From Parietaria judaica (taxonomy: Eukaryota > Streptophyta > Magnoliopsida > Rosales > Urticaceae): 64,000 nucleotides of DNA. A program made the position numbers and the translations under genes. Numbering within the stretch: the stretch's first letter is position 1; each line of letters opens with the position of its first letter. This document shows positions 20,577-33,262 of this stretch, in pieces. A model generated the notes under the pieces. It was not told the origin of the DNA. It saw only the letters and a program-made list of their open reading frames with translations, and searched no databases. The stretch spans positions 7,186,001 through 7,250,000 of the forward strand of contig OX940864.1 in NCBI GenBank assembly GCA_954871525.1, in the 5' to 3' direction.

Positions 20577-23500
20577 ATGGGGAAGGCGTTGACCGAGTCT
20601 GTGTTTCTTTTCGTCGTCGCCGTCGCTGTCGCCGTTTTGCTTGCTTCGTGTCGTTCGGAGAAGATTCCGTCTTCGCAGTCTCGTGCCCTCTTGAGAATCA
20701 AGCGTGTCTTGGGCTTCCCTGAGATTCTGAGGTCGTGGAACAAGACCACGGATTTCTGCGGTTCCGAGCCGAATCAATTCGTGACCGTAATCTGCTACGG
20801 AAGCTCCGTAACCCAGCTGCACATAATCGGTTCCGGAAAAGTTTCGGAGTTGCCGTTGAACTTCTCTGTGAATTCCCTGTTCAACGCCATTGCCAAGCTT
20901 CAAGATCTCAGGGTATTGACTCTGGTATCTCTAGGCCTGTTCGGCTCGTTTCCCGGCGAGATTGAGCGATTCCCGTCATTGGAGATTCTCAATTTGACTT
21001 TGAATTCCCTCTCTGGAGAATTTCCGGCGGAGATCGCTTTTCCGGAAAGTCTCCTAACCTTGATTCTCGACAACAATGAGCTCTCCGGTCGGCTTCCTCG
21101 TTCGCTCTTCTCTTCGCTCTCGCTCTTGACCGTTCTGAGCTTGAGGAACAACTCCTTTAATGGCTCTCTGCCGCTTTCTGTGTCATCTCTGCAGAATCTC
21201 AGAGTTCTTGCTCTGTCGGGTAACGAGTTCGCCGGAGAAGTTCCTGATTTGAGTGGCTTGGCGAATCTTCAATCACTTGAGCTCAACGACAACGAGTTCG
21301 TCTCCGAGTTTCCCCGGACAGGGAAGAACTTAGTGAAGCTTGATCTGAGCAACAACGGATTCAGAAACGGCGTTCCGTCAGAGATTCGGTCGTACATCCG
21401 TCTCCGGCGACTGAACCTCGCCAACAACTCCTTCGTCGGACCGTTCCCGCAAGAGATTCTCACACTCCCCTCGATCAACTTCGTGGACATCGAGGGAAAC
21501 AGATTCACGGGCATGCTCTTATCCAACCAATCCTGCAATCCCGACATCGAATATCTGGATCTGTCGTCGAATCTCTTCACCGGAGTCGTACCCGATTGCC
21601 TTCTCGTGAGTGCCGTCGTCTCCTACGCAAACAATTGCTTGTCCGATCCGAAGCAGTTTCAGAATCCTCTGCACCATTGCCGGAACGAAGCCTTGGCCGT
21701 CGGGATTTCGCCCGTGAAGGCAAAGCGGAAGCATGTTTGGAAAGCGATTCTCGCCATTGTCGTTCCCGGATGCACGATCGGAGCTTTTCTGACGGTTTGT
21801 TTGATCGTACTGATCTACCAAAGGCAACCCAAAGGAGACAACAATAAAGCTTCGACGAGATCGATTACGGACAGTGCGTCGATCACGGGATACACTTCGA
21901 GGTTGCTCTCCGACACAAGTAAGATTCTCCTTACAAATTTCTTACAAGGAATCTAGGACTTAATGGTACAGTCAATTTTGTAGAGCGGCATTAGTACCTA
22001 AAGCTAAGATATAACGTCGATGTCCAATCCCGCCATGTCAAGTTCACATAACTATAGAGTAATTAAACTAGAGACATTGTTGAGATGTGCGTTTAATTCA
22101 GCTTAAAATGTCTTGTTTTTGTTTTTAAAATAAACTAAACCGCTTTTTAAGTGTTCGGTAAAATTGTTTTTACAAAAAACTCATAATTGATTTTAGATTT
22201 TTATACATGAGTTGTAAAAGCTAAGATTCGTAGCTTTTGATTTTTTCTAAAAACAAAAACACGATTTTTTAGTCTATTTAGCCTAAATATTTTTTTTACC
22301 AAACGCTAAAACAATTTTTTGTTACCAACAACAACTGTTTTATAAACAATTTACCAAACACCTGTCATTTTAAAAAAAAAAAAAATTTAAAAAAATTCAA
22401 CTGTGCCAAACAGGCCAATTAATATTTTCGGAGTGCAACAAATTTTTATCCGACATGGATGATGGATAGAGCTTAACTTCACAATATTTGTAGTCTTTTT
22501 TTTACTACTATTATCGCTAAAAAAAATAATAATTAAGAGTATGTTAGCACACTTAGTCCAAAATTGGAACTTATGTAAGCAAACATCCTTAATTTTAATT
22601 ACACACCTTTTGATTTTAATACTTAGAAAAACATAACATCAATTTTTGAAAATCAAAATATTATACGTCGTCAACATTATACTAATTAATTTTTAAAAAA
22701 AATCAAGGAAAATATTGTTAATTAACTATAAAGTAATAACAAATGATTTCTAATACTTAAAGTCTTTGAAAAATTGACAAAGTTTCCATTCTTTTTTCGA
22801 GTGGCGAAAGTTACAAAACTCTTATTTTGTGTATTCCGTCATATTTTTGTCCAAAATCACACCACGTATCATGTTTTTAAATCCATTAAATATACCATTG
22901 TTTATCATTGATATATCAGTTTAATTTTTTTAATAAAAAAGGTATATTAATAGGTTTAAAAACGTGACCCGTGATGCGATTCGGGGAAAAAACATGACTA
23001 AAGATACAAAATAAGAGTTTGGCAACTTTCGCCACCGAAAAAAAGAATGGGAACTTAACTTAATGTCAACTTTTCAATGACTTTGGGTACTTATGTCGCT
23101 ATTTTCCCTTTAATTAACTATTAACATTTACTAATAATAAAATCGAAGATAACAAGTCAAGAGTTTTCAGTGAAGAGCAAATGAAAATGGAAGAGAAAAT
23201 AGAAGATATAGATTCTCTTGTGGTTTCAGGATCCTCCATTAACGCTCTGTGGGATCTTCAGGGTTCGTATCTCGGACTGCTTCTTCGGGAGCTCTTGGTC
23301 TTCCCGGCTATCGCACCTTTCTCCTGGAAGAGCTCCAAGAGGCCACCAACAACTTCGACTCCTCAGCTCTCATCGGCGAAAGCTCCCATGGCCAGGTATT
23401 CACTCGGACTTCAGATTGTTCTTCGTTCATCGATATCATGTGCGTGACATGCTCGATAAAATACCTCAATGAATCAAAACGAATGTTGCAATCAATTCAT

Positions 23501-25622
23501 ATACTATCTGTAGCAGTATAACTATACATAGTGACTCTTCAACATTATCTCAGATGTTCAGAGGCTTTCTGAAGGATGGCTCCTGCATCGCCATCCGATC
23601 CCGAAAAATGGAGACCAGAATCGGGACTCATAAGTTCATGCAGCCGTTGGAGCTTATCTCGAAGCTCAGGCACAAGAATTTGGTGAGTGTTCTTGGGCAT
23701 TGCTTCGAGTGTCATTTGGATGATTCTACCGTCAGCAGGGTTTTTCTGGTCTACGAATACGTACAGAACGGAACACTACGGAGCTGGATCTCTGGTAATC
23801 GATTCTTCCGTTTCATCTTTTTCTCGGAAAGTAGAAGAGAAAATCATTTTGAATAAAATTAACCGAAATTGTCAATAAATTCGGTTAACCGAAATCAATT
23901 CATGAAACGGTCAATTATAATAGTAGGTTGGAAAAAATAAATTACTTAACTTAAGTTAACACCCAAATCGAATTTGTTAGAATTTTTGTATATAGTAAAT
24001 ATATATCATGTTATTTTTATGGCTTAATATATACCATATTATTTTCGTAATTCTATTATTATCGTATTATCGTAAGCATATGTATATGCAGTGGCGGAAC
24101 TAGGATTTAATCATAGAGGGGGCTGGTTTAAATTTTTTTTGGAATGGAGGGGCTAATTTGTAGTTTTAATAAATTTAACACTAAAAAAAATACAAAAACA
24201 TAAATTTCAAGGGTTAAAAAGTGCAAAAATAGAAATTTAAGGGGGGCTATAGTCCCCTTAGCACTACAAGTGCTTCCGCCTATGCGTATATGTATTTTAC
24301 CAGATAAATTTTATTATTTAAGCTTAATATTTAATTTAACCGATCTTAATCGATTTCGAGCAAACTTTTCTATAAAACCCGTTTTTTTAAACAGAATTTA
24401 CCCTAAAAATTCACATTTTGCATAGTTAAAACCAAAATAAACTTTATAACTGATCTTTAAATTCCGGTTTTTTGTTCTGTGAGCTGAGCCTATAACCAGA
24501 AAATTGGTTCAGTGATTAAACATTCAAGAATGAACTAAACCGAATTGGTTTCACCATTACTTATTTTCTTTCTGCATTTTAGAGGAACACTACAAGAGAC
24601 CCTTTAGCTGGACGCAGAGGATATCGACCGCCATGGGAATAGCAAAGGGCATTCAACATCTACACACTGGTGTGAGGCCTGGAATTTACAGAAACAACCT
24701 CACAATCACTGATGTTCTGATCGATCACAACTTCAACCCGAAGATCTCCAGTTACAATGTCTCGTTTTTCGCCGATAAATCTTGTGAGGTAAGCCCAAAA
24801 ACTCCCGAATCTGCTGAATCTCTTGAGACACCGTAGGAGAGTTTTAGTCGTGCTTTCAGAGGAACGTGTCCAAGGATTCATTGCTTTGGTGAATTCTAGT
24901 TCGCCTATGTATGTGTTTTCTATCTTGTGTTTGACATAAAAGCTTGATTGGACAGGTTGGACATGGAGTCTCGTCCCAAATTCATGGCGTTGATGCGAGG
25001 TCGGGCTTTAAATTAGGATCTCTTTGCTGTTTCTCTATTTCGCTGAAAATCTTCCGGAAATTCGTGATGTGCTTGCTTGTTGCGTGGTTCAGGATTGAAG
25101 ATGAGAGGATTGATGTTTATGACTTTGGAGTGATATTGCTGGAGATTATCAAAGGGAGACATGTGACGTCAGCAAAGCAAGTGGATGCATTGATAGAACA
25201 GGTGTGTATATAATATATATATATATATATATGTATATATCAATATTGGATGATAATCAGTAAGAGGTGATTAATACGATTTAATAATGGGATCAGTAGT
25301 AGAACAGCTATACTCTAAAGCATGTAATCTTCAAACAGAACGTACATATCAACAGCTATCAATACGATCATGGATTTTCCAAATGGGTTGATTGCAGATA
25401 GAAATGGCGATCGGAGGAGACAAAGTGGCCCGGCGCAAAGTGCTGGATCGAGCAGTGAGCAGAGGATGCGTGGATGAATCGGTGAAGACGATGATGGAGA
25501 TCTGCGTTAAGTGCCTCGCCAAGAGGGTTGAGGACAGAGCCTCCATTGAAGACATCTTGTGGAACTTGCAATACGCTTCTCAAGTTCAAGATGCTTGGAG
25601 GATGGAGACACTCGCCGTTTGA
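20577..25622 (+). CDS. LRR receptor-like protein with inactive kinase domain (At3g03770/At1g14390 type)
   Basis: Seven exons: 20577-21918, 23262-23395, 23554-23794, 24583-24788, 24956-24999, 25093-25201 and 25398-25622. Phases agree at every junction, giving 766 aa. A signal peptide (about residues 1-25) precedes an LRR ectodomain with roughly ten repeats (for example LEILNLTLNSLSGEFPAEI). One transmembrane helix lies near 385-412 (AILAIVVPGCTIGAFLTVCL). The cytoplasmic part starts GALGLPGYRTFLLEELQEAT. The kinase fold lacks its catalytic residues: the VAIK lysine is Arg507 (AIRSRKM), the HRD loop reads GIYRNN (606-611), and the DFG site is SYN (629-631). This matches the 'probable inactive LRR receptor kinase' family, thought to scaffold signalling at the plasma membrane. 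Introns 1 and 3 carry MITE insertions. Confidence 0.9.
22135..22432. repeat. Possible decayed MITE in LRR-kinase intron 1
   Basis: The phrase AGTGTTCGGTAAAATTGTTTTTA near 22150 and its rough complement TAAACAATTTACCAAACACC near 22345 form an inverted repeat, and a terminal-like GCCAAACAGGCC follows at 22417. The borders and any target duplication are unclear. Confidence 0.35.
22730..23109. mobile_element. Foldback element in LRR-kinase intron 1, 12-bp duplication
   Basis: The inverted arms pair TTCCATTCTTTTTTCGAGTG (near 22787) with the complement of the segment near 23030-23050. They run outward with interruptions to both ends, the right end reading ...ATTTTCCCT. The 12-bp sequence TTAATTAACTAT flanks it at 22718-22729 and 23110-23121. 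A long-arm element with a duplication of about 9-12 bp fits a Mutator-like or foldback origin. It lies within the 1343-bp first intron in a transcribed gene. It is non-coding. Confidence 0.75.
24089..24284. mobile_element. hAT-like MITE in LRR-kinase intron 3
   Basis: The ends CAGTGGCGGAACTAGG (24089-24104) and TTCCGCCTATG (24274-24284) are imperfect inverted repeats. The flanks TGTATATG (24081-24088) and CGTATATG (24285-24292) match at 7 of 8 bases. The 196-bp interior is non-coding, with G-rich and C-rich runs near either end. A related element with exact duplications lies at 33040-33254. Confidence 0.65.
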
Positions 25623-26438
25623 TCGCTGCGTTTTTGTTTTCCTTCATCTCTCTACCAAACGGAACTCGAAAAACTGAAGATGTACTTTTTCTTTCTTTCA
25701 TTTATTATCATTTTCTAGTTTTCTTGCCTTGATCCATATTTTAATAGAAATTTTGTGTGATAATACTAGTTTTCGTAATTTATCACATACACGTCAATTT
25801 TTTTTTTCTTTTTTAAAGTGATACAAAATTTAACCTAAATTGGGAGTTATGCTTGTTGAATATTTTTGTCCAACAATTCCGAACAAAGAAAACACACTAT
25901 ATTACGATGATTAAAACGAGAACACAAATGGCTTTTCTTCGAGAGCACGGTCAAAAAGCTCTACGTGATGCGAAGGGAGAAATATTAATTAAAAAAGCAT
26001 ACTAGTAGTACACACATCGAAAGCTAGGTTGGCGCTTATACGGCGATTCTAATTGTTGCATAAAATCTCGCAAGTATAGGAGCCCTAAGAACAAAAAAGC
26101 TATATAATTAGACAAAACATCATAAATTGACTTAATTCAAAGTTCAAACGACTCCAACGGCGTTCTTCTACCTCGAGCGATGCGTAAACAAAATAAAGAT
26201 AACACGGTCTAAATTTACCTAAAATTTAATTTTATTTCTCCACTTTATCTTTGTAAATTCAATTATATTTTTACAAATAAGAAATGAAACTTTAAATTAT
26301 TAATTATAAAGAAAAAGCCCAAAAATTAAAGTTTATAAAAATGTAACCAAATTAACGGTTGTTTTGTTCATCCTAGATATTTTATATAAGAAGATAGATA
26401 TACCTCAGACTCAGAGCCTCGCTCTCTCACTTTCCGCC
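25623..26438. promoter_or_regulatory. Spacer with EGY1 promoter and TATA box
   Basis: The LRR-kinase 3' flank is followed by an AT-rich spacer. A TATA box (TTATATAAG, 26382-26390) sits about 50 bp before the EGY1 ATG, implying a very short 5' UTR of 20-30 nt. No other feature is supported between 25750 and 26370. Confidence 0.5.
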
Positions 26439-29400
26439 ATGGGAACTCTCACTGGTTTTCGCTGCACCTCACTCGGTTTCTCCTTCAGATTCTCTCCAAA
26501 TCCTTCAATCTCTTCCTCCAACCTCAACCTCAAGCTCAAGCTCAAGGTCGCCTCCAGGAATTCGTGCTCACTCTGCAGAGAGAGCTTCAGGCGAGAACGG
26601 ATTCATCTTCCATTGCGGAGCTTCGGGAGCTTCAGATGTTCCAGCTCCAACGACGACGGAGAGGTCAGCTCCGACGACGACAACGGCAATGGAAGCAGCA
26701 CGACGACGACGACGACGAAGGCCGCGTCTGACGAAGGAGGCGCGAAAGAGGAGTTCGAGTCCGAGAAGAGCAGTCCTCCTTCGGTTTCTTCGTCCTCGAC
26801 GGTACGCTCGCACTTCTTTTCACTGTATCTCTCGAGAAATTCAATTTTGTTCCGTCGAAATTGAAGTATTTGGTTGGATCAGCCACCGAGTATACCGACA
26901 TTCGGAGCGTCGTACGGCAGTTTCCAAGTCGATTCGTTCAAGCTGATGGAGCTTCTCGGGCCTGAGAAAGTCGATCCTGTTGATGTGAAGCTGATCAAGG
27001 ACAAGCTCTTCGGATACTCCACGTATTGGGTCACGAGGGAAGAGCCGTTCGGAGACCTCGGCGAGGGGGTTCTTTTCATCGGGAATTTGCGGGGCAACAG
27101 GGAAGACGTGTTCGAGAAACTTCAAAAGCAGCTCGTAGAGATCACCGGCGACAAGTACAACCTTTTCATGGTGGAGGAACCGGATTCAGAAGGTCCTGAC
27201 CCTCGAGGCGGGCCGCGGGTTAGCTTCGGATTGCTTCGAAGGGAGGTGTCGGAACCCGGGCCAACGACGCTTTGGCAATACGTGATTGCTTTCTTGTTGG
27301 TTCTTCTCACAGTCGGTTCCTCTGTCGAACTGGGAATCGCGTCTCAGGTATGATCAACTTAGTGTGGATATCTTTTGATGATAGCATGAATCTGATAGGA
27401 CACGATGACGTTTTCAAAGACGAAATTGAGCCAAGGGGAATTCGCAAAGATCGTGAATCCCCTTTTCTCTTTATTAGGTTAACCAAACAAATAGCATTCC
27501 AACCTTTCCTTCGAGAGCAAGGTCAAACTCTAATGACAATAAACCGGAAATGACCTTAATACCCGTAATGACAGAAATATTTCAGGTAATAACCGGCAGC
27601 CGCGGGTCTATCAGAATCGTCGACAAATGATACATTAGTTGTTCCTTTTTTCCCTGCTTACACTTCCTTTAGTGTCTTACTGTACTCTGTCTTTATGGAT
27701 TTTATTGATAGATAAATCGACTTCCGCCGGAAGTGGTGAAGTATTTTACAGACCCAAACGCTATTGAACCGCCGGATATGGAGTTATTAGTCCCGTTTGT
27801 CGATTCGGCTTTGCCCCTCGCATATGGCGTTATGGGGGTTCTGCTATTCCACGTGCGTGCAGGTTTTCTTTCATTTGAAATGTATAAATTTGAGTAATCT
27901 TGACAAGATAGTATTAGTATCCATTTACTTCTTGGAGAAATTGTTTCAGAGATTGATTTTACACATTTACTGGTCTACTGAATGCCGTCGTGGAAGATTG
28001 ATTGTCAGAAATATTTGCATATCCTTCTACATAACTGAAATATTGTCACTTACTCTGCTACAAAACTGAAATATTTCTTACTCTATTTGTATATCCTTCT
28101 TTGTACTGTCTTACATTTCAATACTTCGTCTTATAAATATCATTAAGATTGTGAAATTATTTACTTGCAGGAAGTTGGGCACTTTCTGGCTGCTTTCCCG
28201 AAGAAAGTGAAACTTAGTATTCCGTACTTTATCCCTAATATTACTCTTGGAAGCTTTGGTGCCATCACTCAGGTGCGTACAATAGCGCATTTTATCATTG
28301 ACTACTTACCGGCTTAGGGTTGTCCTTACTGCAAACGAGGTTGCCACATTATATGGGATTTGGGTAGAAACTCTCATCCCATCGTGTAAGTGCAGAACAC
28401 CTAAAATAGCCTTAACAAACCTCTTTACTATTCTCGTTTACTTTATTGTTGAGACAATTATCAATCTACCCTTTTTCTTCAAATTACGGCCAAAGCAGTC
28501 CACACGATGTCTTAAGTTAATTTGACGAAACAAAACATAAAAACAGCTTCAAGCCCTAGGTGCCCTTAAATAATTCTACATAAAACATAATAAAGACACA
28601 AAAGGACATAAGTAATAAACCAAATGACCGATTCTCCCTTCCTCCATTGGTACGCAAGTACCGGAGGCCTATTTGTTACATTTACTTTTCTTACTTTTGT
28701 ATCCCTGACGAACCATTTGCTTGTGCAGTTCAAATCTATTCTTCCGGACCGGACTACACAAGTTGACATATCACTTGCAGGCCCGTTTGCCGGTGCCGTT
28801 TTATCTTCTTCGATGTTTGCCGTAGGCCTTCTCCTCTCTTCTAACCCCAACGCCTCTGGAGATTTAGTGCAAGTTCCCAGTATGCTGTTTCAAGGCTCTT
28901 TGCTTCTCGGGCTCATCAGTAGGGCGATACTTGGTTATGGGTATGTCCCACTTTCTCCTTTTAATAGCATATTCATTATTCATAGTTGTCTAAATAGAAA
29001 ATTTATTTTACATAGTTGCACATTTTTTGCTTTAATTTTTGAGTTGTTAATGTTCATTTTCGCAATCTAGAGAAACTAGAGGATTATTAGAAGATAATGC
29101 TGATTTTATTTCCTGTTTGAAGTAAAAATAGGATCCTAGGGCTAGAATAGTGGAAACAGTTAGAGTTTCCTAATCTGTTAGGGTTCTATAACTAAACTGG
29201 ACAAGATTACAGATAGTTGCAGGGATATGTTGAAAAACTTTTGACTCTCTGATAGGTACCGATACAAAAACAAAACAGAAATTGCCACGAATAATCACCA
29301 ACACGATGACTATCGAATCTTATTCAACAAGTGACATGAAACACAAGAAAACGCGCCTCTAATTTGAGAGCTAAGATGTCCACTCTCCAGTGATGTTCCG

Positions 29401-31507
29401 AAGACAAAAGCAATCAAAAAATGATGATTACTCTAATGGAGGCACCTATTTTTAAGACTAGAGACTCTAATCCTATAACTATTGTAAAAAACCTACGATG
29501 CCCCTAAATAATAAACAATTAATAAAATGGGTAATTAAATATTAACCTTTAATAATATATCAAGTTCCTATCATAATCCTTGTCTATTGGCTATTTCTCT
29601 CTCCATCGTGGGTGTTAGAATCTGGTCGCCTTTTCCAACTTTCATATGCCCGGTCTTATGTTTGATCAATAGTTAATCTCACCGCCGCTAATTGTTATAT
29701 CGTTAGTCTTGTTCGACCATTATATTAGTTAATCAAATATTATTTTTGAAAATATTGTAAACTTAGTCTAGCTCAATGATTTCGTAAATCCATTCGTGTG
29801 CTGGATTTCTATTTGAAATCTTACTATTACGAAAATGCAGAGCAATGCATGCTGCGAATGTCGCAATCCATCCGCTTGTTATAGCTGGCTGGTAATGTAC
29901 CATTCCCTTTCTCATCTTTTGTAGAATATCACTTCTATTTTATGTTTAATTATTTAAATTTTATTAGAAATTTAGATTAGTATTAGAATTAATAAGTATT
30001 CGACTTTATTGAATCAATTCAATGATAATAATATCCCTCTCCTCTCAAATTTTGTCATCTTGTTTTCTTCATTGCTTCACGTGACGTTTTTTTTTTGTTG
30101 TAATTTGACATGTTCTTGCAGGTGTGGACTGACAACAACGGCTTTTAATATGCTTCCAGTAGGATGTCTGGACGGAGGAAGATCTGTTCAGGTACGGTTC
30201 TTGATCCAGAGCAGATAAACTACAAAAAGAGAGATAAAATGTTATGTTTTTATTTTTTATGATTTGAACTATTATTCATATTTAAGATCATTGTTGTTAG
30301 TTTGTAAGTAAGAGGTATGATTATTAAGGTTAATAAGGGCGTTTTCGGTACTTTGTATATAATAGGGAAATTATTGTTCATATGTAAGTTATTTAAGAGC
30401 GTTTCAGTAGTTTGTAATAAATAGGGATTAAGGTTTCCTCATCACTATATTATGCGCAAATTCCAATGGGAGATGGCACATTTGATTTGACTTTTTCCTT
30501 CTGTACGTCTCTAAGGAGACCTCGAGCGTTTTTTTAAAAGGATCGACCGTTGCATTTGTTGAGAAATTTTTAATATATTCAATATCATTAATCAAATGAG
30601 AAGGAACATGTCTAAAGGTAAAGAATTTGATGAGGAAGAGACTCTTTCTTATTGCTTAGTGAAACCGAGAATTGTTCAATCTAATTGTAAGTGAATGATG
30701 AAATGATATAATCTAATCGTAATAATCATAATTCATCCCTACAATTAAGGAATCAATTATCAATAATGCTCAATTTATATCTAAAATTGTGAGATAAATA
30801 GCAGAAATACATCTAACTCAGAGAACACACAACTAAATGAAAAATAGTTAAATTCATTTATAAATATGATATATTTTTTTCACAGGGGGCTTTCGGAAAA
30901 GGAGCTTTACTTGGATTTGGCTTGACAACGTACACGCTGCTAGGCTTGGGAGTGGTAAATCTCAATTTTCATAACTATATAAATATTTACATATATATGT
31001 ATATGCGCTATATAATTTCTCAGTATACCCTTGCGAATTATATCAATTTCATTACAAAATAATGAAATATATTTCCTAATCAACCGGTCTAGCAATTTCC
31101 TTATTAATTTTTCTTTTTTTGTCTTCAAGATCGGCGGACCACTCTCACTTCCTTGGGGACTTTATGTACTCATTTGCCAGGTATGTGTGTAAGTACTTGA
31201 TTGGTAATATGTGCGTAGAAATTGTATATATAGGTTATAAGGAAGTCAATAATTATGCGCCTATATTGTCGTAATTTTCACAGTTTTTTTTCTTCATAGA
31301 GTAGAGCCATAATTAGAGCGTTGTATTTACTCGAAACTTAACGAGCAGAGAACTCCGGAGAAAGCGTGCTTGAACGACGTGACGGAGGTCGGAGAATGGA
31401 GGAAAGCAGTCGTCGGAGTGGCGATCTTCCTCGTTTTGCTGACCCTTTTCCCGGTGTGGGATGAGCTTGCCGAGGAGCTAGGTATTGGTCTCGTCACCAC
31501 TTTCTGA
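26439..31507 (+). CDS. EGY1: EGY1-type chloroplast site-2-protease-like metalloprotease
   Basis: Ten exons: 26439-26801, 26883-27347, 27712-27852, 28171-28272, 28729-28940, 29841-29891, 30122-30191, 30886-30954, 31130-31180 and 31349-31507. The protein is 560 aa, phase-consistent throughout. It starts MGTLTGF, as I recall for EGY1, with a Ser/Arg-rich transit peptide and an acidic Ser/Thr stretch. The EGY block SFKLMELLGPEKVDPVDVK follows, then GNLR at 188-191 and eight or so membrane helices. The zinc site HEVGH (323-327) is split between exons 3 and 4, and NMLPVGCLDGG (454-464) supplies the third, aspartate-type ligand. The C-terminus is WDELAEELGIGLVTTF. EGY1 is an ATP-independent intramembrane protease of the thylakoid system needed for chlorophyll accumulation and thylakoid development. 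EGY2 is the alternative; the N-terminus and IDSFKLMELL-like region favour EGY1. Confidence 0.93.
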
Positions 31508-32502
31508 TGTGTGTATGTGCCAATTAAAGTGCAATTTTGATGGTAATTATATGATATGGTTGGAAAAAACATTCTAGTCAAGAGCAGAATACACAAGGCT
31601 TATTCACCTTTGTAATTATCACTTTTTCTCAAGCTCAGCTTAATGATTCAATTTTCAACAATTTATTATATAAAAAGGTAACTTATGAGCCTGAGAATAA
31701 TATTATGAATAATGTTGTTAATGAAAGTTAATTAATTTTTTTCATGTCAATATGAATTTTCTTCCTTTCAAAATGATGGTGTATCTTTGAACTTTTAGAA
31801 AATGTACTAAAATAAAGTTTAATGAGTAAAGAGTACAAATGAACACAGTTGAAGAGATATCATCCAATCCCTTTGTATTAATTTTATTATTATTAATTAA
31901 TTTTGACACAGAAATTGCATCCTTCAAGTATTTGAAAAGTAGTCCCTATTAAATGAATGAGACACTTTAACGGTTTAGTGATGGAAGTGATTAAAAAATA
32001 GGGACAATCCTTTAGTATAACGCGGGGGTTGTGATTTGATGTCAATTCTTATTATTGTTGTTTTGCCACAATCTTCATTTGTGTTGGCCATATTATAGAT
32101 GCCATTAAATTTTTTCTATACAAAAAAAATAATACAAAAATTATAAGGATAACTTACGGCAAAAATTCTCGAAAGATAAATGAAGGTGACTACATATTCT
32201 TTTCTTGCGGCGTATATTTTTAATGTTGTCAAAATATAAATTTTAAATATAAAAAATACACCAGTACCATTAATTGAGTACCGGAGATTTATATTTTTCT
32301 AATTAAATTATACGCCGTAAAAAAAGTATTTTTTCTTTGAATAACCCAAAAATAATAAAAAAAGAAACTTCCTAGGTAAGTCCAATCTAGTTATAATATA
32401 CGTGTTTTGACTTGAGGCAAGCGTTTTTCCTATGCTCTAAGTGTCTTCTTTTTCCACTTTAGAAGGTGCATGTGTGCTTCCAATGTGACTGTTTGTTCAT
32501 AC

Positions 32503-32572
<70 letters not shown>

Positions 32573-33031
32573 AATAATTATATAAAAGTCTTTCTGTTAC
32601 GCGGTTATGCGTGTACCCATACATTAATCTACAAAGTTTTTTTTTTCCCCTTTCAACCAAAAGTATCCATATCTACTTTTAGTAAATCATGGGGGATAAT
32701 GTCATCATAGGTTTAACATCTCGTATAATTCACGTAATAACGGCAAAAGTATTCAAGTTTAACGGGCTGTAGTATCCAAATTGATAGTAAACATGTATTC
32801 CGTCACTATAACGTAACAAGTTAATGGCAAATATCGTTAAGTGTCAAGTGCCATGTTTATTGTAATGCCACATCAAAAAAGAAAAAAATATCTCTCTCTT
32901 CTCTTATAGCACACAGCTCTCGTGTCGAATTTTAAAAAAATAGAAGATTTAAGCTTACGTATAATAAATTGACGTGGCATTACACATCAACATGCCATAC
33001 GAAGCTTCGCTATATTTTGGTGGCAGAAAGT
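31508..33031. other. Intergenic 3' of EGY1
   Basis: AT-rich. It contains a (TA)n microsatellite at about 32504-32570, listed separately. No gene is seen. Confidence 0.35.
32504..32570. repeat. (TA)n microsatellite
   Basis: About 33 uninterrupted TA dinucleotides. It is probably length-variable. Other long TA runs occur at about 38835-38868 and 53517-53558. Confidence 0.95.
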
Positions 33032-33039
33032 ATTTTACG

Positions 33040-33254
33040 CAATGACGGACCCACTTAGAAGAGTGGTGGGGTTGAAACCACCCCCTCCAAATTTTGTGTG
33101 TACATTATTACCCCATTTTTATTATTTTTAGTGTAAATTCATTTAAAATTTTAGTGTAACCCCCCCTAATTTTTTTAAAAAAAATTATAGATATAACCCT
33201 ATCAAGTTAAATTTTTGACATCTAACCCCCCCGTAATTCCTGGTTCCGCCACTG
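33040..33254. mobile_element. hAT-like MITE with exact 8-bp duplication
   Basis: The ends CAATGACGGACCC (33040-33052) and GGTTCCGCCACTG (33242-33254) are imperfect inverted repeats. The exact duplication ATTTTACG lies at 33032-33039 and 33255-33262. The 215-bp interior holds C-rich runs (ACCCCCTCC, AACCCCCCC) and no ORF. It belongs to the same family as 24089-24284. Confidence 0.85.
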
Positions 33255-33262
33255 ATTTTACG

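Noticed and set aside
32430..32660. 76-codon minus ORF with an Ile/Tyr repeat
   Set aside because: It is a translation of the (TA)n microsatellite.
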